Notes: a model not told the origin generated them from the sequence alone. Shown: positions 54,993 to 64,000, counted from the first letter of the stretch. The stretch: DNA of 64,000 nucleotides from Streptococcus parasanguinis (GCF_901875555.1 NZ_CABFMD010000011.1:124001-188000), one strand, 5' to 3'. Made by a program: numbers and translations.

Positions 54993-55712
54993 ATGGTAGA
55001 GTCTTATAGTAAAAATGCCAACCACAATATGCGCCGGCCAGTCGTTAAAGACGAGATCGTTGACTTTATGCGGACCCGTCAAAAACCGGTAGCTGGTGCC
55101 CTCAAGGAATTAGAAGCATTCGCTCGCAAGGAAAATATTCCCATCATCCCGCAGGAGACGGTCGCTTACTTTCGATTACTTCTGCAAAGCCTACAACCAA
55201 AGAAAATCCTTGAAATTGGGACGGCCATTGGTTTTTCGGCCCTCTTGATGGCGGAAAATGCCCCCAATGCGCAAATTACCACCATTGATCGAAACGAGGA
55301 AATGATCGGTTTTGCCAAGGAAAATCTGGCTAAATTCGATCAGAGAAAGCAAATCACCTTGCTGGAAGGAGATGCGGTGGATGTCTTACAGGATTTAACC
55401 GAGACCTATGACTTTGTCTTTATGGACTCAGCCAAGTCTAAATACATCGTCTTTTTGCCACGGATCCTAGAGCTTCTAGAAGTTGGAGGTATCGTGGTGC
55501 TAGATGATATTTTCCAAGGGGGAGATGTTGCCAAAGACATCCTGGAGGTCCGTCGTGGACAACGAACCATCTATCGAGGTCTGCAGAACCTCTTTGATGC
55601 AACTCTCAATCATCCAGATTTGACCGCTAGCTTGGTGCCGCTTGGTGACGGCATCTTGATGATCCGAAAAAATGCAGAGACAGTTACCTTGCCAGAGCCT
55701 GGCTCATTTTAG
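54993..55712 (+). CDS. trmR: SAM-dependent O-methyltransferase (TrmR-like)
   Basis: This 239-residue class I methyltransferase of the catechol-OMT-like family has EIGTAIGFSALLMAE as the SAM loop, TIDRNEEM, FMDSAKSKY and VLDDIFQGG as metal-site segments. B. subtilis TrmR (YrrM), which methylates 5-hydroxyuridine in tRNA, is the likely functional relative. It is tightly linked to pepF. Confidence 0.82.
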   Translation: MVESYSKNANHNMRRPVVKDEIVDFMRTRQKPVAGALKELEAFARKENIPIIPQETVAYFRLLLQSLQPKKILEIGTAIGFSALLMAENAPNAQITTIDRNEEMIGFAKENLAKFDQRKQITLLEGDAVDVLQDLTETYDFVFMDSAKSKYIVFLPRILELLEVGGIVVLDDIFQGGDVAKDILEVRRGQRTIYRGLQNLFDATLNHPDLTASLVPLGDGILMIRKNAETVTLPEPGSF

Positions 55713-55782
55713 GTAAATTTAAGGTATTCTCTCTAATTTGTGGTAAAATAGAAGAAGTTTAAAAAAGGAACGGAGAAATTTC

Positions 55783-56727
55783 ATGAAGAAAAAACTTGTA
55801 GCAGGTGCTGTGACCTTGCTATCAGTCGTAACACTAGCAGCATGTGCCAATGGCACAAACAAAGATATCGTGACCATGAAAGGGGACACGATTACAGTTT
55901 CTGATTTCTACGATGAAATCAAGAACAACCAAGGAGCTCAACAAGTTCTTTTCCAAATGACCATCAATAAGGTCTTTGAAAAAGAATATGGATCAAAAGT
56001 TTCTGATAAAGAAGTCGATAAAGAATTGGCTAAACAAAAGAAACAATTGGGGAACCAATTCGATGCTTACTTGGCACAACAAGGCTTGACGGAAGAAACA
56101 GCGAAGAAACAAATCCGTAGCAATATGTTGTTGGAATATGCAGTCAACCAAGCTGCTAAGAAAGATATCAAAGATTCAGACTACAAGGCGGCTTTTGAAT
56201 CTTACACACCAGAAGTAACAGCACAAATTATTAAGTTGGATTCTGAAGATAAAGCAAAAGAAGTGTTGGAAGCGGCTAAAGCTGAAGGTGCAGACTTTGC
56301 TCAAATTGCCAAAGAAAATTCAACAGATACTGCTACAAAAGACAAAGGTGGCGAAGTCAAGTTCGACTCAGGAACAGCAGATATTCCATCTCAAGTCAAA
56401 GAAGCTGCCTTTAAGTTGGATGAAAATGGCATTTCAGATGTGATCACCGTATCAGCAGGCCAAAACTATTCTGCTAGCTACTATATTGTGAAATTAAACA
56501 AGAAGAATGAAAAAGGTTCTGACTGGAAGAAATACGAAAAACGCTTGAAAGAAATCATTGTCGAAGGTCGTAAGCAAGATACTAACTTCATCCGTAGCAT
56601 TATTGCCAAAGCGATGACCGATGCCAATATCAAGGTCAAAGATGATGCCTTCAAGTCAACCTTTAACCAATATTTGCAAAATATCGGTGTCCAAACGAGC
56701 GATAGCAGCTCATCATCTAAAAAATAG
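55783..56727 (+). CDS. prsA: Foldase lipoprotein PrsA (peptidyl-prolyl isomerase)
   Basis: This 314-residue extracytoplasmic foldase has a signal peptide with lipobox LAAC-A (Cys near residue 21), an N-terminal SurA-like helical domain, and a central parvulin-type domain (VTAQIIKLDSEDKA to YIVKLNKK) that looks partly degenerate, then a Ser-rich tail. It assists folding of secreted proteins and wall enzymes. Confidence 0.93.
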   Translation: MKKKLVAGAVTLLSVVTLAACANGTNKDIVTMKGDTITVSDFYDEIKNNQGAQQVLFQMTINKVFEKEYGSKVSDKEVDKELAKQKKQLGNQFDAYLAQQGLTEETAKKQIRSNMLLEYAVNQAAKKDIKDSDYKAAFESYTPEVTAQIIKLDSEDKAKEVLEAAKAEGADFAQIAKENSTDTATKDKGGEVKFDSGTADIPSQVKEAAFKLDENGISDVITVSAGQNYSASYYIVKLNKKNEKGSDWKKYEKRLKEIIVEGRKQDTNFIRSIIAKAMTDANIKVKDDAFKSTFNQYLQNIGVQTSDSSSSSKK

Positions 56728-56756
56728 TTGACGGTTCCTTTTGGAACTTGTATAAT
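56728..56756 (+). promoter_or_regulatory. Promoter of the T-box/LURP/alaS unit
   Basis: TTGACG (56728-56733), 17-bp spacer and TATAAT (56751-56756). A GTTCC...GGAAC stem lies in the spacer. Confidence 0.88.
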
Positions 56757-56762
56757 GAAATA

Positions 56763-56945
56763 GTTGAGAATAAATCATTGTTACTCGGAATCAGAGAAGT
56801 GGCGGGGGTGCGAGCCATGGAAGAGAAATGATTTTGCTACTCGGCTGAGACAATTGCATACAAAATGAAGAATGACAAGTTCATTGAATGAAGGTGGTAC
56901 CGCGGTTTTTCGCCCTTCGTTTGGTGGCTTGTCTTTTGTTTATGC
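56763..56945 (+). promoter_or_regulatory. T-box riboswitch with alanine specifier
   Basis: The conserved T-box core AAGGTGGTACCGCG lies at 56891-56904, followed by the CGCCCTTCGTT terminator half that can pair with AATGAAGG. In stem I, CTCGG (near 56784) pairs with CTGAG (near 56845) around a specifier loop containing GCT at 56836-56838, an alanine codon. It senses uncharged tRNA-Ala and lets transcription continue into the next two genes. Confidence 0.9.
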
Positions 56946-56979
56946 ATGCCTGTTAGCGTCTTTTCAAAGGAGATAGAAA

Positions 56980-57465
56980 ATGAGAACCTATCAAGTGAAA
57001 CAAAAATTTCGATTGGGTGGTGAACGCTTCGATATCAAGGATGAGTTAGGAAATATTGAATACCAGGTTGAGGGATCCTTTTTTAAAGTTCCTAAAACTT
57101 TTACCATCTATGATAATGAGGGGCAAGAAGTCAGTCAGATCACGAAAAAGCCATTCACCCTTCTTTCAAAATTTGAGGTTAGCTTGAAAAATGGGGATCG
57201 CTTTTTTATCACTAAAAAGCTTACGCTTTTGAGAGACAAATACGACATTGAAGATTTGGGACTGCGGGTTCAAGGAAATATCTGGGACCTGGATTTCAAA
57301 TTGTTGGATGATCGGGATCAAATTGTTGCTGAGATTAGCAAAGAACTCTTTCACCTTACCTCAACTTACCAAGTATCGGTTTATGAGGATGAATACGCTG
57401 ATTTAGTCATTTCACTGTGTGTCGCTATCGATTATGTCGAAATGTTAGAAGCTGGCGCAAATTAA
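56980..57465 (+). CDS. LURP-one-related (tubby-fold) protein
   Basis: This 161-residue beta-rich protein has the LURP-one/Tubby-like pattern: YQVKQKFRLGGERFDIKD, then repeated strands, each with a basic or aromatic turn. There is no signal or membrane segment. It sits between the alanine T-box and alaS, 24 bp before alaS, so it is made under alanyl-tRNA control. The role is unknown; membrane phospholipid binding is suggested for relatives. Confidence 0.82.
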   Translation: MRTYQVKQKFRLGGERFDIKDELGNIEYQVEGSFFKVPKTFTIYDNEGQEVSQITKKPFTLLSKFEVSLKNGDRFFITKKLTLLRDKYDIEDLGLRVQGNIWDLDFKLLDDRDQIVAEISKELFHLTSTYQVSVYEDEYADLVISLCVAIDYVEMLEAGAN

Positions 57466-57489
57466 TCTTAAAAAAATAAGGAGATAAAT

Positions 57490-60108
57490 ATGAAACAACT
57501 ATCTAGTGCACAAATTCGCCAAATGTGGCTTGATTTCTGGGCAAGCAAGGGACATTCTGTAGAGCCATCTGTTAGCTTAGTTCCAGTTAACGATCCAACC
57601 CTTTTATGGATCAACTCAGGGGTTGCAACTCTTAAGAAATACTTTGATGGAACCATCAAACCCGAAAATCCACGGATTACCAATGCTCAAAAGGCTATTC
57701 GTACCAATGATATCGAAAACGTAGGGAAGACTGCTCGTCACCATACTATGTTTGAAATGTTGGGGAACTTCTCCATCGGAGATTACTTTCGTGATGAAGC
57801 CATTACGTGGGCTTATGAGCTTTTGACAAGTCCGGAATGGTTTGATTTCCCTAAAGACAAACTTTACATGACCTATTACCCTGACGATAAGGATTCATAC
57901 AACCGTTGGATCGCTGTTGGTGTAGATCCAAGTCACTTGATCCCAATCGAAGACAACTTCTGGGAAATCGGTGCGGGACCTTCTGGACCAGATACAGAAA
58001 TCTTCTTTGACCGTGGAGAAGCCTTTGACCCTGAAAATATTGGTCTTCGTCTGCTTGCAGAAGATATCGAAAACGACCGTTACATTGAAATCTGGAACAT
58101 TGTCTTGTCCCAATTTAACGCAGATCCTGCTGTACCTCGTAGTGAATACAAGGAATTGCCACACAAGAACATTGATACGGGCGCTGGTTTAGAGCGTTTG
58201 GTAGCTGTCATTCAAGGGGCTAAGACCAACTTTGAAACAGACCTCTTCATGCCGATCATCCGTGAAGTTGAAAAGATGTCTGGTAAAACCTACGATCCAG
58301 ATGGCGACAACATGAGCTTCAAGGTCATTGCTGACCACATCCGTTCGCTTTCATTTGCGATCGGTGATGGGGCTCTTCCAGGAAATGAAGGACGTGGCTA
58401 TGTCCTTCGTCGTCTCCTCCGTCGTGCTTCTATGCATGGCCAAAAATTGGGTATCAATGAACCTTTCCTTTACAAATTGGTTCCAACTGTTGGAAAAATC
58501 ATGGAAAGCTATTACCCAGAAGTGCTTGAAAAACGTGACTTTATTGAAAAAATCGTTAAGAGCGAAGAAGAGTCATTTGCTCGTACCCTTCACTCAGGTC
58601 AACACTTTGCTCAAGGTATCGTAGCTGACTTGAAGGCCAAAGGTCAATCAGTTATCGATGGACAAGACGTCTTCAAACTTTATGATACTTATGGATTCCC
58701 AGTTGAATTGACAGAAGAAATTGCTGAAGAAGCTGGTATGACTATCGATCGTAATGGTTTTGAAGCAGCTATGAAGGAACAACAAGAACGTGCGCGTGCA
58801 TCAGCTGTTAAAGGTGGATCTATGGGCATGCAAAATGAAACTCTTCAAAACATTACAGTTGAAAGTCACTTTAACTATAATGCTAGCCAATTGTCTTCTA
58901 AGTTGGTAGCTATCGTAGCGGACAATACAGAAGTAGAAGCTGTTTCAGAAGGAACTGCATCTCTCATCTTTGCTGAAACTCCTTTCTACGCTGAAATGGG
59001 TGGACAAGTAGCTGACCACGGTCAAATCTTGGATGCGGCAGGAAATGTCGTAGCGAATGTAACAGATGTTCAAAAAGCACCAAATGGTCAACCACTCCAT
59101 ACCGTTGAAGTATTGGCACCACTTTCCTTGAACCAAGAATACACCTTGGCTATCGATACCAATCGTCGTCATCGTGTTATGAAGAACCATACAGCAACTC
59201 ACTTGCTCCATGCGGCTCTTCACAATATTCTTGGTAACCACGCAACCCAAGCAGGATCTCTCAACGAAGTAGAATTCCTTCGCTTTGACTTTACCCACTT
59301 CCAAGCCGTAACGCCTGCAGAATTACGCGCTATTGAGCAACAAGTCAATGAAAAAATATGGGAAGCTATTGCAATCAAGACAATTGAAACGGATATCGAT
59401 ACAGCTAAAGAAATGGGAGCAATGGCCCTCTTTGGTGAGAAATACGGTAAAGAAGTCCGTGTTGTCACCATCGGTGACTACTCAGTGGAACTCTGTGGTG
59501 GTACCCATGTAGGCAATACTTCTGAAATCGGTCTCTTCAAGATTGTCAAAGAAGAAGGGATCGGATCAGGAACTCGTCGTATCTTGGCAGTGACTGGTAA
59601 GGAGGCCTTTGAAGCTTATCGTGATCAAGAAGATGCTCTGAAAGCAGTCGCAACAACCTTAAAAGCCCCTCAACTCAAAGAAGTCCCTCACAAGGTGGAA
59701 GGCCTTCAAGAGCAACTCCGTCAATTGCAAAAAGAAAATGCAGAATTGAAGGAAAAAGCAGCGGCTGCAGCAGCAGGTGATGTCTTCAAGAATGTTCAAG
59801 AAGCAAATGGTCACAGCTTTATCGCAAGCCAAGTTTCTGTATCAGATGCAGGTGCTCTTCGTACCTTCGCGGATAACTGGAAACAAAAAGACTACTCTGA
59901 TGTGCTTGTCCTTGTTGCAGCCATCGGTGACAAAGTGAACGTCCTTGTAGCCAGCAAGACAAAAGAGGTCCACGCAGGTAATGTGATTAAAGAATTGGCT
60001 CCAATCGTTGATGGACGTGGCGGTGGTAAACCAGACATGGCCATGGCAGGGGGAAGCAACCAAGCGAAAATCCAAGAATTGTTGGATGCAGTAGCAGGTA
60101 AATTGTAA
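57490..60108 (+). CDS. alaS: Alanyl-tRNA synthetase
   Basis: This 872-residue class II synthetase has motif 1 around [13 protein letters not shown], motif 2 around the class [16 protein letters not shown], the editing domain with HTATHLLH and CGGTHV (zinc/editing site), and a C-terminal coiled coil plus C-Ala domain with [12 protein letters not shown]. The length is normal. It is controlled by the upstream alanine T-box and terminated by repeat copy 5. Confidence 0.97.
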   Translation: MKQLSSAQIRQMWLDFWASKGHSVEPSVSLVPVNDPTLLWINSGVATLKKYFDGTIKPENPRITNAQKAIRTNDIENVGKTARHHTMFEMLGNFSIGDYFRDEAITWAYELLTSPEWFDFPKDKLYMTYYPDDKDSYNRWIAVGVDPSHLIPIEDNFWEIGAGPSGPDTEIFFDRGEAFDPENIGLRLLAEDIENDRYIEIWNIVLSQFNADPAVPRSEYKELPHKNIDTGAGLERLVAVIQGAKTNFETDLFMPIIREVEKMSGKTYDPDGDNMSFKVIADHIRSLSFAIGDGALPGNEGRGYVLRRLLRRASMHGQKLGINEPFLYKLVPTVGKIMESYYPEVLEKRDFIEKIVKSEEESFARTLHSGQHFAQGIVADLKAKGQSVIDGQDVFKLYDTYGFPVELTEEIAEEAGMTIDRNGFEAAMKEQQERARASAVKGGSMGMQNETLQNITVESHFNYNASQLSSKLVAIVADNTEVEAVSEGTASLIFAETPFYAEMGGQVADHGQILDAAGNVVANVTDVQKAPNGQPLHTVEVLAPLSLNQEYTLAIDTNRRHRVMKNHTATHLLHAALHNILGNHATQAGSLNEVEFLRFDFTHFQAVTPAELRAIEQQVNEKIWEAIAIKTIETDIDTAKEMGAMALFGEKYGKEVRVVTIGDYSVELCGGTHVGNTSEIGLFKIVKEEGIGSGTRRILAVTGKEAFEAYRDQEDALKAVATTLKAPQLKEVPHKVEGLQEQLRQLQKENAELKEKAAAAAAGDVFKNVQEANGHSFIASQVSVSDAGALRTFADNWKQKDYSDVLVLVAAIGDKVNVLVASKTKEVHAGNVIKELAPIVDGRGGGKPDMAMAGGSNQAKIQELLDAVAGKL

Positions 60109-60116
60109 TAATAGGA

Positions 60117-60296
60117 GAGAGTGGGACAGAAATCTGTAATTTGTTAGAATTCGATTTCGTCGTCCCACCTCCGCACAGTTGAGTAGGGCTGTAAAGGCTG
60201 ATGAAATCAGTGTAGTAGAGCCCACTCAACCACTGCGTCTTGCTCGACAATCCAAAGACAAGAAGAGGCTAGGACTTTTGTCCCAGCCTCTTTTTT
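60117..60296 (+). repeat. Dispersed 180-bp terminator element, copy 5
   Basis: It starts 8 bp after the alaS stop with GAGAGTGGGACAGAAAT and ends with GAGGCTAGGAC-TTTT-GTCCCAGCCTC followed by TTTTTT. It is very close to copy 3 in sequence. Confidence 0.93.
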
Positions 60297-60335
60297 CAAA
60301 TAAGAAGCAGATCCAATCAGTAAAAGATTGCAACA

Positions 60336-60363
60336 AAAAACCTCTCCGTCTGGAAAGGTTTTT
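60336..60363. terminator. Terminator between alaS repeat and nrdF
   Basis: AAAAACCTCTCC-GTCT-GGAAAGGTTTTT, usable on both strands; it ends nrdF on the minus strand. Confidence 0.9.
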
Positions 60364-60367
60364 CTTC

Positions 60368-61327
60368 TTATAATCCGTAATTGTAATCATCATCCTGCAT
60401 GGCTTCTACTTCACCGAGAAGGTAACCATTTCCGACTTGAGAGAAGAAGTCGTGGTTGGAGGTTCCGGTTGAGATTCCGTTCATGACGATTGGGTTGACA
60501 TCATCTGCTGAGTCAGGGAAGAGCGGATCTTGTCCCAAGTTCATGAGGGCTTTATTGGCGTTATAACGAAGGAAGGTCTTGACCTCCTCTGTCCAGCCCA
60601 CACCGTCATAGAGGCTCTCTGTGTAGCCTTCTTCATTCTCATAGAGGGTGTAGAGCAGGTCGTACATCCACTCTTTGAGTTTTTCTTGCTCGTCTTCTGG
60701 TAATTCGTTAAATCCAAGTTGGAACTTGTAGCCGATATAGGTTCCGTGAACAGATTCGTCTCGAATGATCAACTTGATAATCTCAGCCACGTTAGCTAAC
60801 TTGTTGTTCCCAAGATAGTAGAGAGGTGTGAAGAAACCAGAGTAGAAGAGGAAGGTTTCAAGGAAGACGCTGGCGACTTTCTTTTCAAGAGGAGTCCCAT
60901 TGAGGTAGATTTCGTTGACAATCTCAGCTTTTCTTTGAAGATATGGATTGGTGTTGGTCCATTCGAAAATCTCTTCGATTTCTGACTTGGTATTCAAGGT
61001 CGAAAAGATAGAAGAGTATGACTTAGCATGGACTGATTCCATGAATTGGATGTTGTTAAAGACAGCTTCTTCGTGGGGAGTACGAATATCTGCACGAAGA
61101 GCTTGAACACCTGTTTCAGATTGCATGGTATCCAACAGAGTCAATCCACCAAAGACTTTACCAACGAGGTCTTTTTCCTTATTAGATAACTTTCTCCAGT
61201 CATCCAAGTCGTTTGACAAAGGGATACGCGTATCCAACCAGAATTGCTCGGTTAGTTTTTCCCAGGTCGATTTATCGATGACATCTTCGATAGCATTCCA
61301 GTTAATGGCTTTGTAGTATGTTTCCAT
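60368..61327 (-). CDS. nrdF: Ribonucleotide reductase class Ib, beta subunit
   Basis: This 319-residue dimetal (Mn or Fe) radical subunit has metal ligands in the SETGVQALR, EAVFNNIQFMESVHAKSYS and RDESVHGTYIG stretches. The start at ATG 61327 (METYYKAINW) is the conserved one. It has its own probable promoter and lies after an nrdE terminator. An NrdI flavodoxin for Mn cofactor assembly is not encoded in this window. Confidence 0.95.
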   Translation of the reverse strand: METYYKAINWNAIEDVIDKSTWEKLTEQFWLDTRIPLSNDLDDWRKLSNKEKDLVGKVFGGLTLLDTMQSETGVQALRADIRTPHEEAVFNNIQFMESVHAKSYSSIFSTLNTKSEIEEIFEWTNTNPYLQRKAEIVNEIYLNGTPLEKKVASVFLETFLFYSGFFTPLYYLGNNKLANVAEIIKLIIRDESVHGTYIGYKFQLGFNELPEDEQEKLKEWMYDLLYTLYENEEGYTESLYDGVGWTEEVKTFLRYNANKALMNLGQDPLFPDSADDVNPIVMNGISTGTSNHDFFSQVGNGYLLGEVEAMQDDDYNYGL

Positions 61328-61365
61328 TTGCATCACTTTCTTTTTCTATTCATTCAATCGTTACT

Positions 61366-61371
61366 ATTCTA
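61366..61371 (-). promoter_or_regulatory. Extended -10 promoter of nrdF
   Basis: TGG-TAGAAT on the minus strand, about 38 bp before the nrdF start. Confidence 0.55.
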
Positions 61372-61396
61372 CCATAAATTGATAGAATACCGCACA

Positions 61397-61418
61397 AAAA
61401 GTCGGCGAACCGACTTTT
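61397..61418 (-). terminator. Terminator between nrdE and nrdF
   Basis: AAAAGTCGG-TTCG-CCGACTTTTT on the minus strand. Confidence 0.8.
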
Positions 61419-61440
61419 GATAGCTATCTAGGATAGCGGA

Positions 61441-63600
61441 TTAGATGACACAGCTTTCACATTGGTTGGCACCAACTTCTCCACCATCATCTGTAAAGGT
61501 GCGAACGTAGTAGATAGACTTGATTCCCTTGTTAAAGGCGTAGTTGCGAAGGATAGACAAGTCACGAGTGGTTTGTTTGTTTTCGGTTTTCCATTCGTAA
61601 AGACCCTTTGGAATATCGCTGCGCATAAAGAGAGTCAGTGAAAGACCTTGGTCTACATGCTCAGTAGCGGCAGCATAGACATCGATGACTTTTCGCATAT
61701 CCATGTCGTAGGCAGAAGTGTAGTAAGGAATCGTTTCTGTTGACAATCCTGCTGCAGGGTAGTAGATCTTACCGATTTTCTTCTCTTGGCGTTCTTCAAT
61801 CCGTTGTGTGATTGGGTGGATAGAAGCAGAGACATCATTGATGTAGCTGATAGATCCATTTGGTGCGACAGCCAAGCGGTTTTGGTGGTAAAGACCATCT
61901 GCTTGAACTTTAGCACGCAGTTCTGCCCAGTCAGCAGCGCTAGGAATAAAGATATCTTTGAACAATTCTTTGACACGATCGGATTTTGGAACAAACTCTC
62001 CAGTCACATACTTATCAAAGTAAGTGCCGTTAGCATAGTCTGATTTTTCAAAGTTGTGGAAGGTAACGCCTCGTTCACGCGCGATGTTGTTTGATTCTAC
62101 GAGAGTCCAGTAGTTCATGAGCATGAAGTAGATACTTGTAAACTCAACAGACTCCGGTGATCCGTATTCAATCAATTGTTGCGCAAGGTAGCTGTGAAGT
62201 CCCATAGCTCCAAGACCAAAGGTATGGGCTTGTTTATTACCATGATCAATAGTTGGGACGGCCACGATATGGGAGCTATCTGTAACGAAGGTTAAAGCAC
62301 GCACCATGGCACGAATCGAACGACCAAAATCAGGTGACGTCATCATGTTAACTACGTTGGTTGAACCAAGGTTACATGAGACGTCGGTTCCCATTTGGAC
62401 AAATTCTTGAGCATCGTTGATCAAGCTTGGTTCTTGAACCTGTAGGATCTCTGAACACAAGTTACTCATGATGATTTTCCCATCAACAGGATTTGCGCGG
62501 TTAGCTGTATCAATATTGACGACATATGGATAACCGGATTCTTGTTGCAATTTAGAAATTTCAGTTTCCAAATCACGCGCCTTGATCTTTGTCTTGCGGA
62601 TATTCGGATTTGCTACTAATTCGTCATATTTTTCAGTAATGTCGATGTAGTTGAACGGCACACCGTATTCGCGTTCGACAGAGTATGGGCTGAAGAGGTA
62701 CATCTCTTCATTTTTACGTGCCAATTCATAGAATTTGTCTGGAACGACGACGCCTAGTGAAAGCGTCTTAACACGAACTTTTTCATCGGCATTTTCTTTT
62801 TTAGTTGAAAGGAAGGCGATGATGTCTGGGTGAAATACGTTGAGGTAAACAACTCCGGCACCTTGACGTTGACCTAATTGGTTAGAGTAAGAGAAGCTAT
62901 CTTCAAACAACTTCATAACTGGAACGACACCTGAAGCAGCACCTTCATAGCCCTTGATGGGTGCACCACCTTCACGAAGGTTGCTGAGGGAAATTCCCAC
63001 ACCACCACCGATACGTGAAAGTTGAAGAGCTGAGTTGATAGAACGTCCAATGGAGTTCATATCATCTGTTACCTGGATCAAGAAACATGACACCAATTCA
63101 CCACGACGTGCACGACCTGCATTTAAGAAAGAAGGCGTAGCAGGCTGGTAGCGTTGGTGGATGATTTCATTTGCGATATCTTTGGCAATGGCTTCATTTC
63201 CATCAGCGAAGTAGAGAGCATTAAAGAAGACCCGGTCTTCCATGCTTTCAAGGTAAGCATCCCCATCATTAGTTTTCAAAGCGTACTGGTTATAAAATTT
63301 ATAAGCTGCCATGAAGGACTTGAATTGGAAGTGTTGGTCTTTGATAAATTGGACCAATTCTTCCAAAAATTCTGGACGGTACTTCTCGATAAAAGCTCTT
63401 TCAATGTAATTATGCTCTAGAAGGTACTGAATCTTGTCAGTGATTGAATCAAAGGCCAAAGTATTTGGCACTACATTTTCTTTAAAGAAGGCATCCAAAG
63501 CTTCTTTGTCTTTATGAAGCATGATTTGGCCGTTTACTGGACGGTTGATTTCATTGTTAAGACGAAAATACGTCACATCTTCGAGAGATTTTAATCCCAT
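61441..63600 (-). CDS. nrdE: Ribonucleotide reductase class Ib, alpha subunit
   Basis: This 719-residue catalytic subunit has ELVSCFLIQV (active-site Cys), the CSEIL region (Cys), and a C-terminal NQCESCVI redox pair that NrdH re-reduces. RIGGGVGISLSNLREGG and the GLGAMGLH segment are family-typical. It lacks a full N-terminal ATP cone, as expected for class Ib. Confidence 0.97.
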   Translation of the reverse strand: MGLKSLEDVTYFRLNNEINRPVNGQIMLHKDKEALDAFFKENVVPNTLAFDSITDKIQYLLEHNYIERAFIEKYRPEFLEELVQFIKDQHFQFKSFMAAYKFYNQYALKTNDGDAYLESMEDRVFFNALYFADGNEAIAKDIANEIIHQRYQPATPSFLNAGRARRGELVSCFLIQVTDDMNSIGRSINSALQLSRIGGGVGISLSNLREGGAPIKGYEGAASGVVPVMKLFEDSFSYSNQLGQRQGAGVVYLNVFHPDIIAFLSTKKENADEKVRVKTLSLGVVVPDKFYELARKNEEMYLFSPYSVEREYGVPFNYIDITEKYDELVANPNIRKTKIKARDLETEISKLQQESGYPYVVNIDTANRANPVDGKIIMSNLCSEILQVQEPSLINDAQEFVQMGTDVSCNLGSTNVVNMMTSPDFGRSIRAMVRALTFVTDSSHIVAVPTIDHGNKQAHTFGLGAMGLHSYLAQQLIEYGSPESVEFTSIYFMLMNYWTLVESNNIARERGVTFHNFEKSDYANGTYFDKYVTGEFVPKSDRVKELFKDIFIPSAADWAELRAKVQADGLYHQNRLAVAPNGSISYINDVSASIHPITQRIEERQEKKIGKIYYPAAGLSTETIPYYTSAYDMDMRKVIDVYAAATEHVDQGLSLTLFMRSDIPKGLYEWKTENKQTTRDLSILRNYAFNKGIKSIYYVRTFTDDGGEVGANQCESCVI

Positions 63601-63617
63601 AATAATCCTTTTCTAGT

Positions 63618-63688
63618 TCAAAAAAATGAAGAGGAGAAGTCCTCTCTTTACAAGTAAAAAGTCTAGTGTTAGGTTGCTAACGCTAGAC
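63618..63688 (-). terminator. Two consecutive terminators between nrdH and nrdE
   Basis: On the minus strand, GTCTAGCGTTAG-CAAC-CTAACACTAGAC plus TTTTT (63653-63688) is followed by GAGAGGA-CTTC-TCCTCTTC plus TTTTTTT (63618-63650). Full nrdE synthesis needs read-through or a hidden promoter. Confidence 0.8.
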
Positions 63689-63715
63689 CCCTATTTCAGC
63701 AAAATACTGCGTTTA

Positions 63716-63934
63716 TTAAGAAAGTTTCTTCAACTTAGCTGGTTGAAAACCAGAAAATACTTCATCCGGTGTTTGAATAACTGGAGCTGCATTGAAGCCA
63801 AGGTTTTTAACATGTTCTACAAATTCTGGCTGTTCATCTAAGTTAATTTCGCGGTATTCCACGTGATTACTATCGAGGAATCGTTTGGTCATTTTGCACT
63901 GAACACAATTATTTTTTGAATAAATGGTTACCAT
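63716..63934 (-). CDS. nrdH: Glutaredoxin-like NrdH
   Basis: This 72-residue electron donor for NrdEF has the redox motif CVQC in MVTIYSKNNCVQCKMTKR and the FSGFQP segment near the C-terminus, which is typical of NrdH. The start at 63934 is chosen because it begins directly at the thioredoxin-fold strand; AGGAG and AACGGA lie upstream. Confidence 0.94.
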   Translation of the reverse strand: MVTIYSKNNCVQCKMTKRFLDSNHVEYREINLDEQPEFVEHVKNLGFNAAPVIQTPDEVFSGFQPAKLKKLS

Positions 63935-64000
63935 TTCTTTTTCCGTTCTCCTATCAAAATATAAATCTGTAAACAGTATAAACAAAATCCTGCAACTTGT

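Noticed and set aside
56734..56750. Hairpin GTTCC...GGAAC as the prsA terminator
   Set aside because: It lies inside the spacer of a near-consensus promoter and lacks a T-run; it may be chance or an operator, so I did not list it as a terminator.
59987..60250. Open frame on the minus strand inside repeat copy 5 (also in copies 3 and 4) starting MSSKTQWLSGLY
   Set aside because: It recurs only because the repeat recurs, begins at TTG with no Shine-Dalgarno, and is broken in copy 1. Such frames are often annotated as hypothetical proteins, but the conserved feature is RNA hairpins.
1..64000. CRISPR arrays, IS elements, prophage, rRNA or tRNA genes
   Set aside because: Looked for by eye; no regularly spaced repeats, transposase or phage genes, or tRNA-like cloverleafs were found.

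Overview
The window is ordinary chromosome from a low-GC Gram-positive coccus, almost certainly an oral Streptococcus of the sanguinis/parasanguinis/mitis type. The evidence is the pbp2B-recR-ddl-murF cell-wall block, the coiA-pepF-methyltransferase-prsA block, a SigX-driven comEA-comEC pair, nrdH-nrdE-nrdF class Ib ribonucleotide reductase, Mn-type sodA, and a complete arginine deiminase locus flp-arcABCDT beside arcR-queA-nagB. I cannot fix the species from sequence reading alone. No phage, IS element, CRISPR array, tRNA or rRNA gene was seen.

Layout. 0-7 kb: end of mtnN, nth, an orphan peptide-binding lipoprotein, and an Hsp70 (HscC-like) gene paired with a membrane-anchored J-like protein. 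7-9.7 kb: VOC protein and exoA on the minus strand, then a DUF3290/DUF421 membrane pair. 9.7-20.5 kb: pbp2B, recR, ddl, murF, two tandem YwaF-like membrane proteins, a DUF2207 protein and prfC. 20.5-26.5 kb: PH-domain protein, corA, a long structured leader before the RNA helicase cshA, a sugar epimerase-like gene, a GIY-YIG protein and trmN6. 26.7-35.4 kb: an Exp7/CtpE-like P-type ATPase, plsC, comEA-comEC, DUF805, holA, sodA. 35.6-48.4 kb: a HerA-like ATPase, a beta-lactamase-fold serine hydrolase, the arginine deiminase locus, queA and nagB. 48.5-64 kb: a D,D-carboxypeptidase, an MFS transporter, a lipoprotein, the coiA block, an alanine T-box leading LURP-one plus alaS, and the nrd genes.

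How the genes work together. arcA-arcB-arcC turn arginine into ornithine, ammonia, CO2 and ATP, and arcD exchanges arginine for ornithine. Flp and ArcR flank the locus as regulators, and a perfect CcpA-type cre lies at the arcA promoter. Two DNA-uptake loci (comEA-comEC and coiA) carry competence sigma-factor (cin-box) promoters. Several cell-wall enzymes (PBP2b, Ddl, MurF, the carboxypeptidase) and the PrsA foldase are present.

The most notable non-coding content is a dispersed element of about 180 bp present five times. Every copy sits within about 15 bp of a gene's stop codon, in either orientation, and folds into three hairpins that end in a strong terminator. Also notable are a leader of about 310 nt with six hairpins and a terminator just before cshA, at least four genes that look leaderless, a NagR-type operator inside the nagB promoter, and two small unexplained ORFs in the gaps around cshA.
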